This document shows, in pieces, positions 52,665-59,385 of a DNA stretch of 64,000 nt. The stretch is from Mucilaginibacter dorajii (GTDB taxonomy: Bacteria; Bacteroidota; Bacteroidia; Sphingobacteriales; Sphingobacteriaceae): the NCBI RefSeq assembly GCF_024808255.1, contig NZ_JANTYS010000003.1, forward strand, positions 248,001 to 312,000, given 5' to 3'. Under the pieces are notes generated by a model that had not been told where the DNA came from, made no database searches, and worked only from the letters and a program-made list of their open reading frames with translations. A program made the translations under genes and the position numbers. Positions within the stretch are counted from its first letter, which is position 1. Each line of letters starts with the position of its first letter.

Positions 52665-53663
52665 ATGCGCAAACTAACACTAACTCTACTTTTATCATCG
52701 GCTATTTATTTAAGCAATGCTCAAACCGCGGCAGTTAACCCAAGGCCGCTTACCATGGATGAGTATACCAAGGCCCAGGGCTATACCATTGCCAATTTGG
52801 ATCAGGATACCTACGTAAAATTCGATAACGCTTACGTGCTTGATAGGTATGAAAGCCGGAAGCCTTATTTTATTACCGGATCTGATGGACTAAAAAAGCG
52901 CATCGACCTGTATAAACTGGTTGCTAAGGAGGGCATGCAGGAAATTGGCCTGATGGTGTTTTATACCAACGAAAAAGGCAAAATGTACAAGGCCTTAGTT
53001 CCCGATTTTACCGCTGATGCTAAAGTTTGGGAAAAATACTTTTTAGATATCGATAACATCAATAAAGAGGAAACCAATTTTATCCTGAAGCTATCATACG
53101 TACTATCTAAAGAAATGAGCTTTCAGCAATATAAAATGCTGAATGGTGGCAAGGATATGAAAGAGGAATCGGCTACCTATGGCAACGATATTTGTTTCCC
53201 AGGCGATGAAATGGTTACCATGGCGGGCGGCGGTACCAAAATGCTTAAAACAGTCAAACCAGGCGACGCGGTGATCACCATCGATCCAACAACCAATAAA
53301 AGTTCGGTAGTAAAAGTAAAAGAACTAACCACTCACGATGCTAAAAACTATGCGTTAACCCGTTTAGTATTAGTTTCGGCAGTGGTAACGGATACAAAGG
53401 TTGGTCAGTTTATCAACCTTAACTCAAAAATATTACAGGCCACGCCAAACCACCCTATGTTGACTAAACAGGGCAATCAGAAAATGGGTGAAATTAAAAC
53501 CGGCCAGGAAGTACTTTGCTTAAATGACCAAACCGGCAAATATGAAGCCTTCATTGTACTCCAAAAAACAGAGAAGGGAGGCGGTATTCAAAAAGTATAT
53601 AACATTGTGGTCGATGGCGGCAGCACGCTGCTGATGAATGGTGTTATGGTGATGCAGAAGTAG
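52665..53663 (+). CDS. Secreted protein with C-terminal Hint (Hedgehog/intein) domain
   Basis: 332 aa. Signal peptide (about 1-19, ending SNAQ), an unrecognised beta-rich region (about 20-170), then a Hint module from Cys177 to the end. Hint blocks: CFPGDEMVTMAGG (Cys177 first, block A) and LQATPNHPMLTKQGNQ (TxxH, block B). The canonical C-terminal His-Asn of inteins is missing; the protein ends NGVMVMQK. Hedgehog-type modules cleave at the Cys without the Asn, so self-cleavage releasing the N-terminal part is possible. Unknown role; single gene. Confidence 0.85.
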   Translation: MRKLTLTLLLSSAIYLSNAQTAAVNPRPLTMDEYTKAQGYTIANLDQDTYVKFDNAYVLDRYESRKPYFITGSDGLKKRIDLYKLVAKEGMQEIGLMVFYTNEKGKMYKALVPDFTADAKVWEKYFLDIDNINKEETNFILKLSYVLSKEMSFQQYKMLNGGKDMKEESATYGNDICFPGDEMVTMAGGGTKMLKTVKPGDAVITIDPTTNKSSVVKVKELTTHDAKNYALTRLVLVSAVVTDTKVGQFINLNSKILQATPNHPMLTKQGNQKMGEIKTGQEVLCLNDQTGKYEAFIVLQKTEKGGGIQKVYNIVVDGGSTLLMNGVMVMQK

Positions 53664-53690
53664 GAGCAGCCCAAACCCTCCCCTAAAGGG

Positions 53691-53916
53691 CTACTGTGTG
53701 TACACATCTTTCTATAAAAAGAAAAATGTCATTTCGATAGAGGGAAGGAGGGCATGTGCGGGGCGCGAAAGAGAAATCTTATACAACTCGCAAGGCCGAA
53801 TGTCCGCTTGTACAAGATTTCTCCTCACCCCCGGCGCGCAATGCCCCGCTGGTTCGTTCGAAATGACATCAATTTTGTTTAGTGATACGATTTCAAAAGA
53901 TCTGTACACATAGTAA
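53691..53916. mobile_element. MITE-like repeat element, copy 2
   Basis: 226 bp with the same inverted ends and inner hairpin as copy 1 (CTACTGTGTGTACACATC; inner GTCATTTCGA / TCGAAATGAC). Flanking CCCCTAAAG at 53680-53688 and 53917-53925; the pre-insertion site was a CCCTCCCCTAAAGGGGAGGG-like hairpin as found intact at 52569. No coding capacity. Confidence 0.75.
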
Positions 53917-53961
53917 CCCCTAAAGAGGGAGGGTTTAAAAATGTTGTATTATTGCAATATG

Positions 53962-54002
53962 CAAATCAAAAAGTTTCCCCTTCAGGGGGCGGAGGGGGCC
54001 TC
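53962..54002. repeat. Leader repeat abutting the SDR start codon
   Basis: A second copy of the CCCTTCAGGGGG...GGAGGGGGC leader seen before the Hint gene; the ATG follows directly after TC. Confidence 0.55.
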
Positions 54003-54839
54003 ATGGCAATAAAAACAACGGTTATAACAGGTGCAACATCGGGCATAGGCGAGGAAACCGCCCTCGCATTGGCTAAAGAGGGGCATGCCCTTTATTTACT
54101 GGTGCGCAATATTATTAAAGGCGATGAGCTTAAAAAACGGCTCATTACGGAAACTGGCAATACTCAAATTTATATCGTAAAATGCGATCTGGCCGATCTG
54201 CAGAGCGTCAAAGATGCGATTGCCGAATTATCAGGTAAGCTATTTGCCATCAATATACTGATTAACAATGCAGGTGGTGTTTTTCAGCAGCGCGAGCTAA
54301 GTAAGGATAGGTTTGAAATGACCTTTACTACCAATCATTTGGGCCATTTTTTGCTCACCAACTCTTTGATGCCGTTGCTGCAAAAAGGGCAGGCGCGTAT
54401 CATCAATGTAAGTTCTGAAGCTCATAAAATGGGCGTTCGGCAATTTGATGATTTGCAATGGGAGCAATCCTATAATGCCTGGAAAGCCTATGGCATGAAT
54501 AAACTTTTCAATATCTATTTTACCCAATCATTGGCTTCAAAATTTGGTAACACCGGTATACTTGCTTTTTCGCTACACCCTGGCGTGGTAAGCACCGGGT
54601 TTTGGAACGGGTTTAAAGGTTTTAAAAAACTATTGGTAGGATTGGGGCGGTCATTCTTCATGATTTCTGCAAAGCAAGGTGCCGAAACCACGGTATTCCT
54701 GGCAACAGCTCCACGGCTTGATAAATATAACGGTAGCTATTTTAAAAAGAAAAAAGTGGCTAAAACGTCGGCAATAGCCACTGATACAGGTGCAAGGGAT
54801 AAACTATGGGCTATCAGCGAAAAGCTGTTAAGCAGGTAG
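54003..54839 (+). CDS. Short-chain dehydrogenase/reductase (SDR)
   Basis: 278 aa from the ATG at 54003 (MAIKTTVITGATSGIGEE); the frame is open further upstream through a G-rich leader repeat. Classical SDR: cofactor loop TGATSGIG, NNAG as INNAGG, catalytic Ser in INVSSEAHK, and Tyr in AYGMNKLFN (YxxxN/K region: Y-G-M-N-K). The overall order matches retinol-dehydrogenase/WWOX-like SDRs. Substrate unknown; single gene. Confidence 0.93.
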   Translation: MAIKTTVITGATSGIGEETALALAKEGHALYLLVRNIIKGDELKKRLITETGNTQIYIVKCDLADLQSVKDAIAELSGKLFAINILINNAGGVFQQRELSKDRFEMTFTTNHLGHFLLTNSLMPLLQKGQARIINVSSEAHKMGVRQFDDLQWEQSYNAWKAYGMNKLFNIYFTQSLASKFGNTGILAFSLHPGVVSTGFWNGFKGFKKLLVGLGRSFFMISAKQGAETTVFLATAPRLDKYNGSYFKKKKVAKTSAIATDTGARDKLWAISEKLLSR

Positions 54840-54944
54840 TTTAGTTCGGTTTTTATTAATCAGTGTATCTGAAAAGTTACCTCGCGTTCATCTAATTAAA
54901 AGTTGTAACATTCAAACTTAATATCTACATTAGATGACTTAAAT

Positions 54945-55490
54945 ATGACAATTATGCTGATGAACAAAAAAATGTTGGTCACGCTGGGTTTAATGTCAGT
55001 AGTCGTGCTTGGGGCCATGACTTCTACAACACCTAAACCGGCTGATGAAGGTTGGAAAAACCTTAAAGTATTGCCTAAAAGTATTACCAAAGATCAGCTT
55101 CACGAAGTGATGGAGGAGTGGGAGCATTCATTGGGGGTACATTGCAATTTTTGCCATGTACGTGATGAAGCTGCCAAGCAAATGGATTGGGCAAGCGATG
55201 CTAAACCTGAAAAAGGAATGGCACGCGATATGTTCAAGATGATGGATAAGATCAACGATAAATATTTTCACGCTAAAAAAGATTCGTTAGGAATGGTTTT
55301 GAAGGCCGGTGTTAATTGTAATACCTGTCATAGGGGCACTGCGCACCCAGAAGTAACTGTACCTGCAGGTCGTGGCCCGGGTGGCCCTCCTCCGGGTGGT
55401 CCGGGTATGCCTCCGCCTCCGGGCACTGGCCCGGCTGGTCAGTCAGGACCGCCGCCGGCAGGTACTCCGGCACCAGATAAAAAGGAGTAG
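54945..55490 (+). CDS. Exported diheme cytochrome c (reaction-centre cytochrome subunit-like)
   Basis: 181 aa. N-terminal export signal (starts at 54945; ATGs at 54954 and 54960 are alternatives), then the family blocks WKNLKVLPKSITKDQLHEVMEEWEHSLG, first heme motif CNFCH (about 68), MMDKIN, and second CNTCH (about 122). The last 45 residues are Gly/Pro-rich (GGPPPGGPGMPPPPG). The order matches the photosynthetic-reaction-centre-cytochrome-subunit family found in non-phototrophs. It shuttles electrons in the periplasm. Confidence 0.9.
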   Translation: MTIMLMNKKMLVTLGLMSVVVLGAMTSTTPKPADEGWKNLKVLPKSITKDQLHEVMEEWEHSLGVHCNFCHVRDEAAKQMDWASDAKPEKGMARDMFKMMDKINDKYFHAKKDSLGMVLKAGVNCNTCHRGTAHPEVTVPAGRGPGGPPPGGPGMPPPPGTGPAGQSGPPPAGTPAPDKKE

Positions 55491-55515
55491 TTTACCTTAG
55501 TACGTAATTTTTGAA

Positions 55516-55546
55516 ACGCTGTTAATTTTAAATTAACGGCGTTTTT
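55516..55546 (+). terminator. Terminator after the diheme cytochrome gene
   Basis: ACGCTGTTAATTT, short loop, AAATTAACGGCGT, then TTTTTT; one mismatch in the arms. Confidence 0.85.
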
Positions 55547-55677
55547 TGTTAATGGGTAAAAAGAGGGCTAAAAAATGTAATGGTAATTTTTTTAGCCTCT
55601 TAATTAAAAGTTCATTGTAAATTCATGATTTATAGTTAATTTGCTTAAAAATAGTACCCCTAATTAATAACTATATT

Positions 55678-55896
55678 ATGACAGCCGATTTAGATACAAA
55701 AACAGGTATCAATAAGATTGTTCAAATAAAACCTGTTACTAATCAACAAGAATTGCGTTGCCGTGGTTGTGCAGGTAGCTTATCCCGCATAAAGCGCGGC
55801 CTGTTTGTAAGAACTTTTTTATCCTGGCTGCCTGTTAAGCATTATGTTTGTTATCGTTGTAGCCGTAAAACGTATCGTTTAGATAGAAAGGCATAG
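55678..55896 (+). CDS. Small zinc-ribbon protein (72 aa)
   Basis: 72 aa. Two CxxC pairs: CRGC (28-31) and CYRC (58-61), separated by a basic stretch (SRIKRGLFVRTFLSWLPVKH), which makes a four-Cys zinc site likely. The C-terminus is basic (RKTYRLDRKA). No named family recognised. It precedes the biotin carboxylase gene with about 100 bases between. Real gene judged from the ATG, composition and Cys layout. Confidence 0.7.
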   Translation: MTADLDTKTGINKIVQIKPVTNQQELRCRGCAGSLSRIKRGLFVRTFLSWLPVKHYVCYRCSRKTYRLDRKA

Positions 55897-55985
55897 CTGT
55901 AAAAATATTGTAATTCTGCAATAGGCCATTTCATTTCTTTTTTATTATCCAACTAAAAATCCTATTGCCAGGTTGGTAAATCAAT

Positions 55986-55993
55986 TACATTTG
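55986..55993 (+). promoter_or_regulatory. -7 element TACATTTG for the biotin carboxylase gene (leaderless)
   Basis: Exact TAnnTTTG whose last base is four bases before the ATG at 55998; a TTG lies 18 bases upstream. A transcript from here would start at the A of the start codon. Confidence 0.55.
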
Positions 55994-55997
55994 TTAT

Positions 55998-57479
55998 ATG
56001 CAAAAGATACTGATTGCCAATCGTGGTGAAATAGCTTTACGGGTTATGCGTTCGGCGCGTGAAATGGGGATTAAAACTGTAGCCGTTTATTCAGATGCAG
56101 ATAGGGATGCCTTGCACGTACGCTACGCGGATGAGGCTGTGCATATTGGTGCAGCTCCTTCTAATCAATCCTATCTTGTTAGTGATAAAATTATAGCAGC
56201 CTGTATTGAAACCGGGGCACAGGGTATTCATCCCGGGTACGGCTTCCTTAGTGAAAACGCGGCGTTTGCAAAACAGGTACGTGAAGCAGGTTTAATACTG
56301 ATAGGCCCATCGCCAGAGGCTATGGAAGTGATGGGCAACAAGCTATCGGCAAAAGCCGCGGCGCTAAAATATAACATTCCAATGGTTCCGGGTACCGAGG
56401 AGGCAATTATCGATGTTTCTGAGGCCAAAAAGCGTGCCGTTGAGGTAGGGTTTCCTATTTTGATAAAAGCCGCCGCAGGCGGCGGCGGAAAAGGCATGCG
56501 TATTGTTGACGGCCCGGGTGATTTTGAAGAGCAAATGCAACTGGCCGTATCAGAAGCTACATCGGCCTTTGGCGATGGATCTGTTTTTATTGAACGGTAC
56601 GTGTCATCGCCCCGCCATATCGAGATCCAGGTTTTGGGTGATACCCATGGCAATATTGTACACCTGTTTGAACGCGATTGTTCCGTACAGCGCAGGCATC
56701 AAAAAGTTATTGAGGAAGCACCATCTAAAGTACTTACCCCTCAAATTCGAAAGCAAATGGGCAGGTGCGCTGTTGATGTGGCACGTTCTGTAAACTATAC
56801 AGGCGCCGGTACGGTCGAATTTATTATGGATGATAACCTCAATTTTTATTTCCTGGAGATGAATACCCGTCTGCAGGTTGAGCATCCCGTTACCGAATTG
56901 ATAACCGGTATTGACCTGGTTAAGGAACAGATCAATATTGCGCGGGGTTTACCCATAAGTTTTAAACAGGAAGACCTGGAGATGAGGGGGCATGCTATTG
57001 AATTAAGGGTGTATGCAGAGGATCCGGCTAATAATTTCCTACCTGATATAGGCACTTTACAAACTTATATTACACCCAAAGGTGCGGGTGTAAGAGTTGA
57101 TGACGGTTTTGAACAAGGTATGGAGATCCCCATTTATTACGACCCTATGATAGCCAAGTTGATTACCTATGGTAAAGACCGCACAGAAGCTATTGAACGC
57201 ATGACAAGGGCTATAGACGAATACCAGATCACCGGCATTGCTACCACCCTTGGTTTTGGTAAATTTGTGATGCAGCACGAGGCTTTTACATCTGGGAATT
57301 TCGATACCCATTTTGTAAAAAAGTATTTTACACCAGGGGTATTGCAAACCGGAAACGTTGAAGAGGCAAAGGTTGCTGCCATATTAATGGAGCGCTTACT
57401 GGGCGAGCAAAAAATAGCTGCAACCACAGCAATAACATCCCCAAATAGTAACTGGGTAAAAAACAGGAGCAGGGTTTAA
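55998..57479 (+). CDS. accC: Biotin carboxylase subunit of an acyl-CoA carboxylase
   Basis: 493 aa, somewhat longer than E. coli AccC (449). Carboxylates biotin with ATP and bicarbonate. Complete ATP-grasp features: MQKILIANRGEIALRVMRSA at the start, GIHPGYGFLSENAAFA, KAAAGGGGKGMRIV (ATP loop), ERDCSVQRRHQKVIEEAPS, EMNTRLQVEHPVTE (metal and carboxylate). No carrier domain (AMKM) follows and no accB lies beside it, so it may belong to a propionyl/methylcrotonyl-type or to the general acetyl-CoA carboxylase. Its stop is directly adjacent (0 bp) to the stop of the convergent HAD gene. Confidence 0.9.
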   Translation: MQKILIANRGEIALRVMRSAREMGIKTVAVYSDADRDALHVRYADEAVHIGAAPSNQSYLVSDKIIAACIETGAQGIHPGYGFLSENAAFAKQVREAGLILIGPSPEAMEVMGNKLSAKAAALKYNIPMVPGTEEAIIDVSEAKKRAVEVGFPILIKAAAGGGGKGMRIVDGPGDFEEQMQLAVSEATSAFGDGSVFIERYVSSPRHIEIQVLGDTHGNIVHLFERDCSVQRRHQKVIEEAPSKVLTPQIRKQMGRCAVDVARSVNYTGAGTVEFIMDDNLNFYFLEMNTRLQVEHPVTELITGIDLVKEQINIARGLPISFKQEDLEMRGHAIELRVYAEDPANNFLPDIGTLQTYITPKGAGVRVDDGFEQGMEIPIYYDPMIAKLITYGKDRTEAIERMTRAIDEYQITGIATTLGFGKFVMQHEAFTSGNFDTHFVKKYFTPGVLQTGNVEEAKVAAILMERLLGEQKIAATTAITSPNSNWVKNRSRV

Positions 57480-58124
57480 TTACAGTAATTCGATAAGTTC
57501 GCTAAAGCTATCTATGGTAGCAACCATGCCATCAGGTACTACACCGAAGCCATAGCTCGCAAAAATAAAAGGGACATCTGCTTTAGTCGCCGATGTGTAA
57601 TCGCCCATGGTATCACCTACATAAACAGGTGCTTTAAGCTGATGGTCGTTTACAATATCTTTAATATTATCGGTCTTAGGATTGCCCTTGGTGCCAAAAC
57701 ATTGGTGGCCTAAAAAGTGGGGATGCATATTATTCAAATCCAAAAACACCTCAATATAACCGCTTTGGCAATTGCTTACTATGTATAGTTTGTATTTTGT
57801 GCCAAGGTACTTAAGAGTTTCTTCTAACTCCGGATAAAGTTCGCCGCCCCTGGTGTGTAATATCTCCAGTTCGCTGATTCCACATAGCGTTTGTACCTCT
57901 TTACGCTGATCGGCATCAAGCGAGGGGAAAAGCTTGTCAAAAATGGAATCATAAGTCATACCGGTAATCGATCTTACACGTTCAACAGTCATTTCTTCAT
58001 TCAAATAGTCAACTTTTGAAATGGCATTCTGCCAGGCCAGGGCCACGTTTGCGGTGCTATCCCAAAGGGTGCCATCCAGGTCAAAAATTATACTATCGAA
58101 TTTGTTTTTTAGTGAACTATCCAT
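57480..58124 (-). CDS. HAD-family hydrolase (phosphoglycolate-phosphatase-like)
   Basis: 214 aa from the ATG at 58124 (MDSSLKNKFDSIIFDLDGTLWDS). The frame is open to 58208, but a -7 element TACTTTTG at 58133-58140 lies within that extension, which supports the shorter start. HAD motifs: DLDGTLWDS (motif I), IVSNCQ (motif II), a Lys in KGNPKTDNI (motif III) and VGDTMGDYTSATKA (motif IV). Removes phosphate from a small metabolite. Tail-to-tail with the carboxylase gene with no gap. Confidence 0.92.
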   Translation of the reverse strand: MDSSLKNKFDSIIFDLDGTLWDSTANVALAWQNAISKVDYLNEEMTVERVRSITGMTYDSIFDKLFPSLDADQRKEVQTLCGISELEILHTRGGELYPELEETLKYLGTKYKLYIVSNCQSGYIEVFLDLNNMHPHFLGHQCFGTKGNPKTDNIKDIVNDHQLKAPVYVGDTMGDYTSATKADVPFIFASYGFGVVPDGMVATIDSFSELIELL

Positions 58125-58132
58125 ACTGGCGG

Positions 58133-58140
58133 CAAAAGTA
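58133..58140 (-). promoter_or_regulatory. Candidate -7 element TACTTTTG for the HAD gene
   Basis: Exact TAnnTTTG on the reverse strand, with eight bases to the ATG at 58124, so the transcript would be almost leaderless. Confidence 0.45.
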
Positions 58141-58232
58141 ATAAAAAAGGATGTACCACTATGCTTTATGTGATATTGGTAAATCTTTGGGTTGAAGTAA
58201 TCCTTCAAAGCTGTTTAAAAACAAAAAGAATC

Positions 58233-58280
58233 GTCATTACGGGTTTTAAAAAGCGGTGGCCTGTGAAGTAGAAAATGACA
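58233..58280. repeat. Intergenic repeat R2, copy 3
   Basis: Same layout as the copies at 5087 and 5192 (GTCATTACGGGTTTTAAAA start, AAATGACA end), 53 kb away. Confidence 0.6.
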
Positions 58281-58327
58281 AACGCCTTAACAAAAACGTA
58301 AAGGATAGGTGCTACAACCTTGTATGG

Positions 58328-58581
58328 CCACCGTGTACGTACATCTTTTTTAATAATTTAATAAAGAAAAATGTCATTTCGACGAGCAAGCGCGGGGAAA
58401 AGTGAGGGGCGAGGAGAAATCCTATACGCCTGACATGGTCGAATGTTCGCTTTTACAGGATTTTTCGCTGCGCTCAAGAGATAGTTTCTCCTTTCCTGCG
58501 GTGTACAATCCCGCTCCTGGTTTCGAAACGACAGCCGTTTTTATTTGGAGAGTAGTTTAATAAAATGTGGATACACAGCAG
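58328..58581. mobile_element. MITE-like repeat element, copy 3 (diverged)
   Basis: 254 bp, with ends CCACCGTGTACGTACATC and (inverted) CTGCTGTGTATCCACAT, plus an internal GTCATTTCGAC / GTTTCGAAACGAC pair. Exact 9-bp duplication CTTGTATGG at 58319-58327 and 58582-58590. More diverged than copies 1 and 2. Confidence 0.75.
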
Positions 58582-58689
58582 CTTGTATGGAGGCACTTTT
58601 AGAAACGCGTATGATGATCGAACCCGTAAACGGGCAAACAGCATTTGCGCTAAAGCGGTCAGAAATTGGCATATCAAGGCTAACAAAAT

Positions 58690-59385
58690 TTAGTTCACTT
58701 TAAATTGAAACAGGTCGGAATAAGAAGTATTGCCGTTGGCGTCTTTCGTTACAATTTTCCAATAATATTGAGATCCCGATATCACACTAACATTATTATA
58801 GAAACTATCGGTAACGTTGGTTTTTAACACAACTGGTGATGTACTGGTACCGAAGTATACATCATAGCTTATAATATTACCGTCGACAGAACTGCCTTTC
58901 CAGCTCAGGTTAACAGTACCAGCCGGAGCCGCGACATTTTGACCAATAGCAGGAGCAACAGCATCTGCCGGGTAAGGAGCATACGATACAGCACCGACAC
59001 CCGCATTGTAAAATTTCCAGGTATCGCTTTGTGCCGTGGTAGCCGATTTGCTTGATTTGGATACGATATACCACGAATATGGCGTGTTTCTGGATAGAGT
59101 TATTTGCAGTTGTGTAGTGCTTGTAGTTTGTGATGTGGTACCCCCAGTCAAAAGGTTCTTGAGGTTTAAGTCATAACTATCGACATTGTTAGAAGCTACC
59201 CATGTAAACAAAACAGAGCTTTGAGTAGAAGAAATAATTGTTCCGCTTATACAGGCCTCATTCTGCTTCGGAAGTGTCAAAACTGCTTTACCTGGCGTTA
59301 AATCCGGAGCAGGCGTTGGAGAATTCTTTTTTCCGCAGGCCGTCACTATTAAAAACAATACTGCTATTAATAATTTACTTTTCAT
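58690..59385 (-). CDS. Lipoprotein with fibronectin-III-like domains
   Basis: 231 aa. Lipoprotein signal MKSKLLIAVLFLIVTACGKK with a lipobox TAC, then a Pro/Thr-rich stretch and two FN3-like beta-sandwich units (about 35-125 and 130-231; for example VNLSWKGSSVDGNIISYDVYFG and YWKIVTKDANGNTSYSD). It starts 11 bases inside the end of the large secreted gene at 59375, so both are one operon. Probably a surface protein that works with the T9SS-secreted enzyme; function unknown. Confidence 0.85.
   Translation of the reverse strand: MKSKLLIAVLFLIVTACGKKNSPTPAPDLTPGKAVLTLPKQNEACISGTIISSTQSSVLFTWVASNNVDSYDLNLKNLLTGGTTSQTTSTTQLQITLSRNTPYSWYIVSKSSKSATTAQSDTWKFYNAGVGAVSYAPYPADAVAPAIGQNVAAPAGTVNLSWKGSSVDGNIISYDVYFGTSTSPVVLKTNVTDSFYNNVSVISGSQYYWKIVTKDANGNTSYSDLFQFKVN

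Noticed and set aside
53698..53913. Forward and reverse frames inside MITE copy 2
   Set aside because: They are open frames in a palindromic repeat, in both orientations, without conserved residues.
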